IMG/VR virus record: IMGVR_UViG_3300032286_000042
Coordinates: 1-22,479 of that record
Length of the DNA: 22,479 bases
DNA from: a virus
Reading direction: 5' to 3' (one strand)
Shown piece after piece: positions 1 through 7,018 of the stretch. How positions within the stretch are numbered: the first letter of the stretch is position 1; every line of letters starts with the position of its first letter. Under the pieces are notes generated by a model. That model was not told where the DNA came from and did no database searches. It worked only from the letters and a program-made list of their open reading frames with translations. Both the position numbers and the translations under genes were made by a program.

Positions 1-170
1 TCCTCGAAAGCAAAAAAGACATGAAGTCGAGGGGGCTAGCCTCGCCCGACGCCGCCGACGCCATAGCGGTTACGTTCGCGTTTCCCGTTGCTCGCCGCGA
101 AACGGTTGACCGCAACCCGCGCAAGGGGTACTCTGGCGCAGGAATTTCAACTTCGTGGCTTGGAGCCTGA
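1..170 (+). CDS. Terminase large subunit, C-terminal end (5' truncated)
   Basis: An open frame entering from the left edge (first full codon at 3) encodes 55 residues and stops with TGA at 168-170. The stretch LESKKDMKSRGLASPDAADA followed by IAVTFAF is the typical end of the nuclease domain of phage terminase large subunits: the SPD-x-ADA-x(4)-TF pattern lies at the last conserved helix, close to catalytic acidic residues known in the family. TerL is the ATP-driven motor and headful nuclease that packages DNA through the portal. The position directly upstream of a portal gene supports the call. The ATPase domain and most of the nuclease domain lie outside the window. The stop is one base before the next gene's ATG, so the two are probably co-translated. 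Confidence 0.85.
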   Translation, partial: LESKKDMKSRGLASPDAADAIAVTFAFPVARRETVDRNPRKGYSGAGISTSWLGA

Positions 171-171
171 C

Positions 172-600
172 ATGGCCAACACAAAAGCAATCGGCGTCGC
201 GTTTCTGGACCAGGACATTACCGGCGCGGATTTCGTTAGCGCCGGAACAGTGTACGCTACCGCCGAAATTGGCTACGCCGCGTCCGCGCAGGGCACGGTC
301 ACGCAGGCTACCAGCAAGGCCACTGGTGTCACGTTGAACAAGTCGGCAGGCCGCATCACCATGAACGGCGCGGCGCTGGCGGGCAACACCGCAGAGTCGT
401 TCACGCTGACAAACTCAATTCTGAGCGCCAAGGACGTGATTGTCGTGTGCATCAGCGGCGGCGCGACGGCAGCGGCCTACACGGTCTATGTGTCCAGCAT
501 GGCTGCTGGCTCGGCGGTCATCACACTGCGCAACATGACTGCTGGTTCGCTGTCGGAAGCGGTGGTGGTCAACTTCGCCATCATCCACAACGCGCCGTAA
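172..600 (+). CDS. Small beta-rich protein, probable virion component
   Basis: Encodes 142 residues starting MANTKAIGVAFLDQ. I chose the ATG at 172 because GGAG lies at 162-165 with a 6-base gap and because it abuts the TerL stop; the frame stays open upstream to 88 but that part is TerL coding sequence. The protein is rich in Ala, Gly, Thr, Ser and Val, has no cysteine cluster or evident transmembrane helix, and reads as alternating beta strands. Its second half (RITMNGAALAGNTAESFTL, then AYTVYV and NMTAGSLSEAVVVNFAII) resembles small proteins seen beside portal and terminase genes in many tailed phages, whose function is not settled. A decoration or fibre-like role is inference from composition and location only. 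Confidence 0.75.
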   Translation: MANTKAIGVAFLDQDITGADFVSAGTVYATAEIGYAASAQGTVTQATSKATGVTLNKSAGRITMNGAALAGNTAESFTLTNSILSAKDVIVVCISGGATAAAYTVYVSSMAAGSAVITLRNMTAGSLSEAVVVNFAIIHNAP

Positions 601-606
601 TCAGCC

Positions 607-768
607 ATGCCGCTGGTCAAGTCGTCCTCCAAAGGTGCCTTCCGCAGTAATGTCAAAGCGGAAGTGGCGGCTGGCAAGCCGCTGAAACAGGCGGTCGCCA
701 TCGCGTACTCAACCAAGCGCGCGGCGGAAGCCCCGAAAGCAAAGCCTACGGCCAAAAAGGGCAAATAA
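607..768 (+). CDS. Small basic conserved phage protein (53 aa)
   Basis: Encodes 53 residues beginning MPLVKSSSKGAFRSNVKAEV and ending in a lysine/alanine-rich tail. Lysine is abundant, so the protein is strongly basic. The pattern of S-K-x-AF-x-NVK followed by AGKP-x-KQA-x-AIAYS is one I recognise as a recurrent short protein near terminase and portal genes of tailed phages; its role is unknown. The basic character would allow nucleic acid binding, but that is only inference. The stop TAA overlaps the portal ATG (TAATG at 766-770), indicating translational coupling. No clear Shine-Dalgarno sequence precedes the ATG at 607, which lies six bases after the previous stop, so initiation may depend on termination of the upstream gene. 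Confidence 0.75.
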   Translation: MPLVKSSSKGAFRSNVKAEVAAGKPLKQAVAIAYSTKRAAEAPKAKPTAKKGK

Positions 769-2978
769 TGGCTGCGAACGACGTAAAAGCCGCCGGTAAG
801 GTCTCCGAAGCTGACGACCACGACCGTCTGGCGACGATGCGTTCGCGGTTCACTATGGCTATTTCCGCATATTCGGACAGCCGCGAGGACGAGTTGGACG
901 ATCTGCGCTTCATGGCCGGATCGCCCGACAACCAGTGGCAGTGGCCCGCCGATGTGCTGGCCACCCGTGGCTCGGTGCAGGGCCAGACGATCAACGCGCG
1001 GCCGTGCCTGACGATCAATAAGCTGCCGCAGCACGTCCGGCAGGTGACGAACGAGCAGCGCCAGAATCGCCCGACCGGCAAGGTCATCCCGGCGGACGAC
1101 AAGGCCGACGTGGAGGTCGCCGAGATCTTCGACGGCATGGTGCGGCACATTGAGTACATCTCGGACGCCGACGTGGCCTACGACACGGCCTGCGACAACC
1201 AGGTCACCTACGGCGAGGGCTACATCCGCATTTTGACGGAGTACTGCCGCGAGGACAGCTTCGATCAGGATCTGAAGATTGGCCGCGTCCGCAACTCGTT
1301 CTCGGTCTACATGGACCCCACCATTCAAGACCCGTGCGGGTCTGACGCTGAGTGGTGCTTCCTGACGGAAGACATGACCAAGGACGAGTACGAACGTATG
1401 TTTCCGAATGCCTCGCCGGTCAGTTCCATGATGACGCAGGGCGTGGGCGACCAGTCGCTCGCGCAGTGGCTGAGCGAGGACACGGTCCGCATTGCGGAAT
1501 ATTTCTATTACGAGCACAAGTCGGCAAAGTTGAACCTGTATCCGGGTAACTTAACGGCCATTGACGGCTCGCCGCAGGACAAGCAGCTCAAGCTGATGTT
1601 CCAGAAGCCGCTGCGCACGCGCAACGTGGACCAGCGCAAGGTCAAGTGGCTCAAGACCAACGGTTTTGAGGTGTTGCAGGAGCAGGACTGGGCGGGCAAA
1701 TACATTCCGGTGATCCGCGTCGTCGGCAACGAATGGGAAGTGGACGGGCAGCTCTACGTGTCCGGTCTGGTGCGCAACGCCAAGGACGCGCAGCGCATGT
1801 ACAACTATTGGGTCAGCCAAGAAGCCGAGATGCTGGCGCTGGCACCCAAAGCACCCTTCATTGGTTACGGCGGCCAGTTTGAAGGTTACGAAAACCAATG
1901 GAAGACGGCCAACACGACCAACTGGCCCTACTTGGAGGTCAACCCGGATGTCACTGATGGCGCTGGGTCGGCTCTTCCGCTTCCGCAGCGCGCAGCGCCC
2001 CCGCTCGCACAGACTGGCCTCATACAGGCGAAAATGGGGGCTTCTGACGACATCAAGGCCACCACGGGTCAGTACGACAGTTCACTTGGCGCGACCAGCA
2101 ACGAGCGGTCTGGCAGGGCCATTTTGGCTCGTGAAAAACAGGGCGATACGGGTACGTATCACTACGTAGACAACCTGTCGCGCGCCATCCGGTACGTCAC
2201 GCGGCAGCTTGTGGACATGATCCCCAAGATCTACGACACGGAGCGGATTGCGCGCATCGTCGGCCTCGACGGCGAGGTCGGCATGGTGAAGATCAACCCG
2301 CAGCAGCCCGAAGCTGTCAAGCAGATCGTTGACCAGATGGGCGTCGTGATCGAAAAGGTCTACAATCCGTCCGTTGGCGTCTACGACGTGTGCGTCACGA
2401 CCGGGCCGGGCTACATGACCAAGCGCCAAGAGGCGCTGGACGCCATGTCAATGCTGCTCCAGTCGAACCCAGACCTCTGGAAGGTTGCGGGCGACCTGTT
2501 CATCAAGAACATGGACTGGCCTGGTGCGCAGGAGATGGCCAAGCGGTTCGCCAAGATCATCGACCCGAAGGTCATGGACGGCGAGGACCAGTCGCCGGAA
2601 ATGCAGATGGCCAAACAGCAGATTGAGGCCATGACGCAGCACATGCAGCAGATGGAAGGCATGTTGCAGCGCGTCCAGCAGTCGATGGAATCGCAGGAAC
2701 TGGACATCAAGAAGTTCGACTCGCAGGTAAAGGCGTACGATGCCGAAACCAAGCGCATTTCGGCTGTGCAGGCGTCCATGTCCACCGAACAAATCCAAGA
2801 TATCGTGATGGGAACCATCCACGCGGCTATCGACACGGGCGATTTGATCAGCAACATGCCCGACCGTGGGCAGCTTGAGCAGAACGAGTTTGGCGACGCG
2901 CCTGCAATGGCCCCACAGATGGGCGAGATGCCTATGGAACAGCCTCCGCAGCCTGACATGATGGGACAAGGCCAATGA
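768..2978 (+). CDS. P22-like portal protein
   Basis: Encodes 736 residues, close to the 725 residues of the P22 portal. The dodecameric portal forms the vertex through which DNA is packaged and ejected, and it is the docking site for TerL and the tail accessory factors. The N-terminal segment with NDQ-like helices (RFTMAISAYSDSREDELDD), the conserved ARPCLTINKLPQHVRQVTNEQ stretch near residues 77-97 and the later ATTGQYDSSLGATSNERSGR stretch near 427-446 are typical of the P22 portal family. Residues about 600-690 are Gln/Met-rich and predicted helical, matching the long coiled-coil barrel of P22-type portals; the tail (about 700-736) is Pro/Met/Gln-rich. AAGGG precedes the start, which overlaps the upstream stop. 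The next gene starts at ATGA over the stop. Confidence 0.95.
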   Translation: MAANDVKAAGKVSEADDHDRLATMRSRFTMAISAYSDSREDELDDLRFMAGSPDNQWQWPADVLATRGSVQGQTINARPCLTINKLPQHVRQVTNEQRQNRPTGKVIPADDKADVEVAEIFDGMVRHIEYISDADVAYDTACDNQVTYGEGYIRILTEYCREDSFDQDLKIGRVRNSFSVYMDPTIQDPCGSDAEWCFLTEDMTKDEYERMFPNASPVSSMMTQGVGDQSLAQWLSEDTVRIAEYFYYEHKSAKLNLYPGNLTAIDGSPQDKQLKLMFQKPLRTRNVDQRKVKWLKTNGFEVLQEQDWAGKYIPVIRVVGNEWEVDGQLYVSGLVRNAKDAQRMYNYWVSQEAEMLALAPKAPFIGYGGQFEGYENQWKTANTTNWPYLEVNPDVTDGAGSALPLPQRAAPPLAQTGLIQAKMGASDDIKATTGQYDSSLGATSNERSGRAILAREKQGDTGTYHYVDNLSRAIRYVTRQLVDMIPKIYDTERIARIVGLDGEVGMVKINPQQPEAVKQIVDQMGVVIEKVYNPSVGVYDVCVTTGPGYMTKRQEALDAMSMLLQSNPDLWKVAGDLFIKNMDWPGAQEMAKRFAKIIDPKVMDGEDQSPEMQMAKQQIEAMTQHMQQMEGMLQRVQQSMESQELDIKKFDSQVKAYDAETKRISAVQASMSTEQIQDIVMGTIHAAIDTGDLISNMPDRGQLEQNEFGDAPAMAPQMGEMPMEQPPQPDMMGQGQ

Positions 2979-3337
2979 AACCCGCTGACTTCATCGGTTG
3001 CATGTTTCTGGCGCGGGATGTGGCCCATTCCGTCCACCTGAACACGCGCAGCTATGCCAAACACATGGCCTTGAACGCCTTTTATGACGAGATTGTCGAT
3101 CTAGCCGACTCTTTTGCCGAAGCGTATCAAGGCCGCCACGGTCTGGTCGGCCCGATCACGTTGCATTCGGCTAAAAAGACCACTAATATCGTCGAGTTTT
3201 TGACGGAAAGCTTGGCCGAGATTGAAGAAGCTCGGTATAAGGTCTGCGACAAGGACGAGACGGCCATTCAGAACATCATCGACGAGATCGTCGGTCTGTA
3301 CCTGACGACCCTTTACAAACTTCGCTTCTTGGCGTGA
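2975..3337 (+). CDS. Helical phage protein of unknown function, DUF5856-like
   Basis: Encodes 120 residues that look entirely alpha-helical. The start ATG overlaps the portal stop (ATGA at 2975-2978), so it is coupled to the portal. The segment HLNTRSYAKHMALNAFYDEI followed by VDLADSFAEAYQGRHG (residues about 22-57) resembles a small phage family I associate with DUF5856, and loosely the H-x(4)-Y-x-xH-x-ALNxFY pattern of Dps/ferritin-like four-helix bundles. The assignment comes from memory of the pattern and was not searched. Histidines at 22 and 31 and acidic residues could form a metal site, but this is inference. Its place just after the portal is common for this family in podovirus-like genomes. 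Confidence 0.75.
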   Translation: MKPADFIGCMFLARDVAHSVHLNTRSYAKHMALNAFYDEIVDLADSFAEAYQGRHGLVGPITLHSAKKTTNIVEFLTESLAEIEEARYKVCDKDETAIQNIIDEIVGLYLTTLYKLRFLA

Positions 3338-3346
3338 GGCTCTGAC

Positions 3347-3652
3347 ATGGAACTTTTGAACCCGCTTATTGGCGACCAGTTTGTAGCGCGCACGGCGTCT
3401 TTCACCGGCACCGCTGGCTCGACTGGTACTTGGCCCGCTGGCCCGCAGGGTGTTGTCGTCTGGTCCGATCAGGCGTGCTACATCTTGGTTGGCGAGGGCG
3501 TAACCGCCACGACAGCTAACGGCACACCGCTCCCGGCCAACACGCCGGTTCCCTTCGTCGTACCTAGCGGCACGGGCGCGCCTTGGCGCGTCAGCGCCAT
3601 CCAGGTCAGCACGGGCGGCACGCTGTACGCGAAGCCGATCAACATCCGATGA
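3347..3652 (+). CDS. Small putative structural protein
   Basis: Encodes 101 residues, starting MELLNPLIGDQFVARTASFT. The composition is Gly/Thr/Ala/Pro-rich with predicted beta strands and no catalytic motif. The middle (GPQGVVVWSDQACYILVGEG) and the following ANGTPLPANTPVPFVVPSG read like small beta-sandwich proteins found in phage head/tail modules, where they are usually annotated as hypothetical. GAGG lies about ten bases before the start. The stop overlaps the next gene's start in an ATGA arrangement (3649-3652). A head-decoration or adaptor role is possible, but the sequence does not show it. Confidence 0.7.
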   Translation: MELLNPLIGDQFVARTASFTGTAGSTGTWPAGPQGVVVWSDQACYILVGEGVTATTANGTPLPANTPVPFVVPSGTGAPWRVSAIQVSTGGTLYAKPINIR

Positions 3653-3819
3653 GCTTTGGCATCCCCGTCCGAAACGGCCTTGGGCTTGGTCTGCTGGCGT
3701 CTACGACGCTGGCAACCGGGCGCATTGCGTTTGGCCCCGGCCCTACGGGCAACGGCCTCGTCTGGGGCGCGGGTAACTATCTGGTCTGGGGCGCGGGCAA
3801 CTTCTTGACTTGGGGTTAA
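3649..3819 (+). CDS. Small glycine-rich protein with WGAGN repeats
   Basis: Encodes 56 residues beginning MSFGIPVRNGLGLGLLASTT. The ATG at 3649 overlaps the upstream stop (ATGA). An open frame continues upstream to 3583, but that region is coding sequence of the previous gene. The last 20 residues are two full copies of an eight-residue unit, LVWGAGNY and LVWGAGNF, followed by the partial LTWG. Such short W/G/N repeats occur in some phage virion-associated small proteins, but I do not know a defined function. The protein is small, non-charged and glycine-rich; it could be a structural linker or a fibre-tip element (inference). Three bases separate its stop from the tail-fibre-like gene. Confidence 0.65.
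   Translation: MSFGIPVRNGLGLGLLASTTLATGRIAFGPGPTGNGLVWGAGNYLVWGAGNFLTWG
3757..3816 (+). repeat. 24-base in-frame tandem repeat, 2.5 copies
   Basis: Two consecutive 24-base units (3757-3780 and 3781-3804) share the core gtctggggcgcggg, with a third half unit at 3805-3816. They encode LVWGAGNY, LVWGAGNF and LTWG. The differences are few, so the duplication is recent or held by selection on the protein. Confidence 0.85.
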
Positions 3820-3822
3820 CAC

Positions 3823-5361
3823 ATGGCAGTCGATCTTAAAACCCTCACGCCCACCTCGCCGTTAGCAAAGACGGGATTCCTCTTTGGTGCGGAAAGTCAA
3901 GATGTGGGCACCACCAACCCGTCCGTCTACTCGACGCAAGCTGTCGCCAGAACGCTGCTGGGGTCCACGTCGCTGACGGGGGATGTGCTGACGGCTGACG
4001 CTCCGGTTTTGAACCTGACGCAGACTTGGAACAATGGCGCGGTTACGTTTACGGGCGTGAGGTTTAACGCTGCCGGAACGTCTAACGCAAATAGCTCGTC
4101 AACGTCGTTGCTCATAGACCTTCAGGTTAATGGAGTGAGTAAATTTAAGGTTGGTAAAGATAGTATTGTTTATAATGTTCTTCAAATGTACAAAGGCAAC
4201 ACACAAACCGGCGTTGCTATTAATCTGGAAGACGTTCCCGATGGCTTTACTGCCACCGGGGCTACGCTTAGAATATTTTCAGCAAAAGGTTCTCCTGATC
4301 CGGGTATTACGTTAAATTCGGCTTATGCCCTTGGCTGGAGCGCGTCAGACAATACAAGAAACGCGTACGACACCGTCCTTACTCGCAAGGCAGAACGCAA
4401 CCTCCGGCTTGGATTGGCAGACGCAGCCTCGGCCCTAGCTCAGACGCTCTCCGTTCAGTCTGTTGTGGCAAACACGACCAACGGCGCTGGCGCGGCCTTT
4501 ACGATCAATGGCTCGCAGGGCACTGGCTCGGGCGCTGGCGGCAGCATCATCTTCCAGACGGCTCCGGCTAATACGGGCGGCGGCGCTACAATCCAAAATG
4601 TGCTGGCTCCGGCGCTGACGATTGTGAGTGATAAGTCTGTCAGGTCTGGAAACGCCATTTTTCAAGATGGCTACCTTTCGTTGTTTGTTAATGTATCTGA
4701 TGCGCAATCTTTAAACTTTACCCAACGTTCAATTATTTTCTCTACAGGCATAAGTAACTCAGCTATTACGCTAAACGCAAACGGTGTAATTGGGTTCACA
4801 TCCGCCACGTCGGGTGATGTAGGCGTCATTATGGACACCATTTTACGCCGCGACGACGCCAACATCCTCGCCCAGCGCAACGGCGTCAACGCTCAGACCT
4901 TCCGCGTCTACAACACCTACACCGATGGGTCGAACTACGAGCGGTTGAGCTTTGCACAGGTTAGTTCCGAATGGCGCATTTCCAGCGAAGCAGCAGGGTC
5001 TGGAAGCGTAAGGTCGGTTGCCATTTATGCTGGCGCAACGCAATTGTTTCAGTTTGCGACGGGGTCTTCTTATTTTGGCTCAAACCTAAACGCAAACGTT
5101 GACAACACATATGATATCGGAGCCGCAAGCAACTACCGCCCGCGCTACATCCGGGCCGTGTCTGCAATCGTCACCGCGCCGCGAACTCTTGCCGCCGGTG
5201 CATCACAGATAGCTTCTGCGGCAACGGCTGGCGCTGGCGCACGCTCGTTTGTAACCGACGCTAGCATGAGCATGACGCTTGGCGTAGGCACCGTGGCCAC
5301 GGCTGGCGGTGCAAATGCTGTACCTGTATATAGTGACGGCACTAACTGGCTTATCGGCTAA
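3823..5361 (+). CDS. Tail-fibre-like / appendage protein
   Basis: Encodes 512 residues. The N-terminus (MAVDLKTLTPTSPLAKTGFL) may be the attachment domain. The body is a long Gly/Ser/Thr/Ala-rich beta region. Residues about 337-375 carry an ILRRDDANILAQRNGVNAQ block followed by FRVYNTYTDGSNYERLSF, a motif common in phage fibre and appendage proteins. Near 427, DNTYDIGAASNYRPRYIRA is another recurrent fibre motif. The protein ends in SDGTNWLIG. It probably forms a trimeric receptor-binding or head-fibre structure. The gene sits between portal and scaffold, unusual because P22 places its tailspike gene at the far end of the late region. Internal stretches are strikingly AT-rich (4141-4200 counts 16 G/C in 60), suggesting mosaic acquisition. 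An alternative is a head fibre rather than a tail fibre. Confidence 0.75.
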   Translation: MAVDLKTLTPTSPLAKTGFLFGAESQDVGTTNPSVYSTQAVARTLLGSTSLTGDVLTADAPVLNLTQTWNNGAVTFTGVRFNAAGTSNANSSSTSLLIDLQVNGVSKFKVGKDSIVYNVLQMYKGNTQTGVAINLEDVPDGFTATGATLRIFSAKGSPDPGITLNSAYALGWSASDNTRNAYDTVLTRKAERNLRLGLADAASALAQTLSVQSVVANTTNGAGAAFTINGSQGTGSGAGGSIIFQTAPANTGGGATIQNVLAPALTIVSDKSVRSGNAIFQDGYLSLFVNVSDAQSLNFTQRSIIFSTGISNSAITLNANGVIGFTSATSGDVGVIMDTILRRDDANILAQRNGVNAQTFRVYNTYTDGSNYERLSFAQVSSEWRISSEAAGSGSVRSVAIYAGATQLFQFATGSSYFGSNLNANVDNTYDIGAASNYRPRYIRAVSAIVTAPRTLAAGASQIASAATAGAGARSFVTDASMSMTLGVGTVATAGGANAVPVYSDGTNWLIG

Positions 5362-5374
5362 CATAGGGGAAAAC

Positions 5375-5542
5375 ATGCTCACGCTTAACCTCACCAACGA
5401 AGAAGCCAACGCCCTCGGAGCCCTGCTGGACGCAGCCGTCAAGGCTACCGGCATTCAGGGGGCCAAGGCCGCAGTTATCCTTTTCGAGAAACTTGAACAG
5501 GCGGCGAAGGCCGCTCAGAACGTGGAGCCGACCAATGACTGA
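5375..5542 (+). CDS. Small helical protein (55 aa)
   Basis: Encodes 55 residues beginning MLTLNLTNEEANALGALLDA. The ATG at 5375 is preceded by AGGGGA (5365-5370) with four bases between; the frame is open upstream to 5309, but that part is fibre coding sequence. The protein appears to be two amphipathic helices (residues about 8-24 and 27-48) with an acidic end. Very similar short helical proteins occur beside fibre genes in many phages, with no known function. A fibre chaperone or adaptor role would fit the position but is inference. The stop overlaps the next start. Confidence 0.7.
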   Translation: MLTLNLTNEEANALGALLDAAVKATGIQGAKAAVILFEKLEQAAKAAQNVEPTND

Positions 5543-5747
5543 TTACGCCATTCAGGTTACCGATGGCTACGTTGTCCCGGAAGGGCCGCTGGACGCCACG
5601 CAGTACGTCAACTTCGTGATGAACCGCGCCGCCGAGAGCTACATGGCCCAGTACAAGACCGCCACCGTCAACGAGGGCATTCAGGCTGCGTGTGACGCCT
5701 ACAACGCCGCGCTGCCGGTGCCGCCTGTCGAGGAGCAAGCGCCATGA
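5535..5747 (+). CDS. Small protein with proline-rich tail (70 aa)
   Basis: Encodes 70 residues starting MTDYAIQVTDGYVVPEGPLD. The ATG at 5535 lies eight bases inside the preceding gene. The body contains a predicted helical stretch (QYVNFVMNRAAESYMAQYKT, residues about 23-42) and the C-terminus reads LPVPPVEEQAP. The same PVPPVEE segment ends the next gene's product, so the two proteins share a tail motif. Function unknown. The location after a fibre-like gene and before the scaffold suggests a virion accessory, adaptor or chaperone role, not demonstrated. Confidence 0.65.
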   Translation: MTDYAIQVTDGYVVPEGPLDATQYVNFVMNRAAESYMAQYKTATVNEGIQAACDAYNAALPVPPVEEQAP

Positions 5748-6121
5748 CAACTCAGTATTTTTGGGCCGTAAACTCCATGACGGCGTACCCGCAGTACGCA
5801 GGCGAAACGGATGTCGTCTTCCAGATCGCTTGGGTCTGCTCCGCCACGGACGGCACGTACAACTCCGCCGCCTACGGCTCGGTTGACACGACCTACGTTG
5901 CCGGATCGCCCTTCACGGCTTACGCTGACTTGACCATTGATCAGGTCAACGGCTGGGTCGCCACCGCGCTTGGCCCGGACGGCATTGCCAAGGCTCAGGC
6001 TGACTGCGACGCGGCTATCGCCGCCCAGCAGGACACGTCCAAGCCCGTCACGCCGCCCCTGCCGTGGAACATCCCGACGCCCGCGCCGGACCCAGTGCCG
6101 CCGGTTGAAGAGCTGGTCTGA
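5744..6121 (+). CDS. Phage protein, DUF7936-like, with proline-rich tail
   Basis: Encodes 125 residues. The N-terminal 60 residues (TQYFWAVNSMTAYPQYAGET then DVVFQIAWVCSATDGTYNSA) form a beta-rich domain of a type common in tailed phages and, as I recall, close to DUF7936. A short helical region around residues 66-92 (TIDQVNGWVATALG and a following Ala-rich helix) precedes a proline-rich tail KPVTPPLPW and finally PVPPVEELV. The start overlaps the previous stop (ATGA). Family members usually lie among structural genes and have no assigned biochemistry. The tail shared with the upstream protein suggests both bind the same partner (inference). Confidence 0.75.
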   Translation: MTTQYFWAVNSMTAYPQYAGETDVVFQIAWVCSATDGTYNSAAYGSVDTTYVAGSPFTAYADLTIDQVNGWVATALGPDGIAKAQADCDAAIAAQQDTSKPVTPPLPWNIPTPAPDPVPPVEELV

Positions 6122-6124
6122 TTA

Positions 6125-6153
6125 TTGACGCCGACGACGCCTTGTCGTAATGT
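6125..6153 (+). promoter_or_regulatory. Candidate sigma70-type promoter before scaffold/coat genes
   Basis: TTGACG (6125-6130) and TAATGT (6148-6153) are separated by exactly 17 bases, immediately after the stop at 6121 in one of the few real intergenic gaps on this strand. The -35 matches 5 of 6 consensus positions and the -10 is weaker. It would drive the scaffold and coat genes. No start site was measured. Confidence 0.4.
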
Positions 6154-6168
6154 CAAGCCATAACCGTA

Positions 6169-6185
6169 CTGGTGAGGTTCACCAG
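6169..6185 (+). promoter_or_regulatory. Short hairpin in the scaffold leader
   Basis: CTGGTGA (6169-6175) and TCACCAG (6179-6185) form a perfect 7-bp inverted repeat with a 3-base loop. There is no T-tract after it, so it is not a standard terminator. It lies between the candidate promoter and the scaffold ribosome site, and could be an mRNA-stabilising 5' hairpin or an operator. Confidence 0.4.
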
Positions 6186-6208
6186 GTATCCGAAAGGACA
6201 CATAACGT

Positions 6209-6997
6209 ATGAGCGATGAAGCTCTAGAACTATCAGCGGTTGACACCGCGCCGGTTGCTGAAGCCACGGCGGCTCCTGCTCCTGTTGACACCCAGCCGGA
6301 TGAATCCACGACGGAAGCGACCAAGTCTTTCTCACAGGAAGAGCTTGACGCCATTGTCGGAAAGCGTCTTGCACGCGAACAGCGGAAATGGGAACGAGAG
6401 CAGGCCCAACGTTTAGCCGATCTGGAGGTCCGTAGGGCACCCACGATCAACCCGCCTGATGTCAACGACTTTGACAATGCCCAAGCCTACGCGGAAGCGT
6501 TGGCGGAACGCAAAGCCCAAGAGTTGGTCGCCAGACGGGATTCGGCAAAACAGCAGGCGGCTCTTCTGGATGTCTATCACGAAAAGGAAGAGGACGCTCG
6601 GAGCCGCTACGACGACTTTGAACAGGTCGCGTACAATCCGAACCTCCCCGTCACGGACGTGATGGCCCAGACGATCCAAGCTTCGGACAACGGCCCCGAT
6701 GTCATCTATTGGCTCGGTTCCAACCCGAAAGAAGCCGGTCGCATCTCTGCCCTTCCGCCTATCCTGCAAGCGCGAGAAATCGGACGAATTGAGGCCAAGC
6801 TGGCCGCAAGCCCTCCGGTTAAGAAAACATCAAATGCTCCCGCGCCGATTGCTCCGATTGCAAGCTCCAGATCGTCTGGAACGCCCGCTTACGATACGAC
6901 CGACCCTCGCTCTGTAAAGACCATGAGCACGTCGGAGTGGATTGAAGCTGAGCGTATGCGTCAGATCAAGAAGCAGGAAGCGAAGCGCAACCGCTAG
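6209..6997 (+). CDS. Capsid scaffolding protein
   Basis: Encodes 262 residues, the usual size for scaffolds. Scaffold directs correct assembly of coat subunits into the procapsid and leaves before or during packaging. The first 35 residues are acidic, Ala/Pro/Thr-rich and probably disordered. Residues about 40-75 (FSQEELDAIVGKRLAREQRK onward) form a charged coiled coil of a type seen in many phage scaffolds. The C-terminal helix is basic (MRQIKKQEAKRNR), as in P22 gp8, where a basic C-terminal helix-turn-helix contacts coat. The gene lies directly before the coat gene, separated by a 21-base gap. GAAAGGA lies about 12 bases before ATG. Sequence similarity among scaffolds is poor, so context carries much of the weight. 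Confidence 0.88.
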   Translation: MSDEALELSAVDTAPVAEATAAPAPVDTQPDESTTEATKSFSQEELDAIVGKRLAREQRKWEREQAQRLADLEVRRAPTINPPDVNDFDNAQAYAEALAERKAQELVARRDSAKQQAALLDVYHEKEEDARSRYDDFEQVAYNPNLPVTDVMAQTIQASDNGPDVIYWLGSNPKEAGRISALPPILQAREIGRIEAKLAASPPVKKTSNAPAPIAPIASSRSSGTPAYDTTDPRSVKTMSTSEWIEAERMRQIKKQEAKRNR

Positions 6998-7018
6998 CTT
7001 TTTGAAGGAATATCAAAC

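Noticed and set aside
486-1517. Long open frame (343 codons) on the minus strand
   Set aside because: It lies opposite the portal and upstream small genes, has no recognisable domain and shows biased composition expected from antisense of a GC-rich gene.
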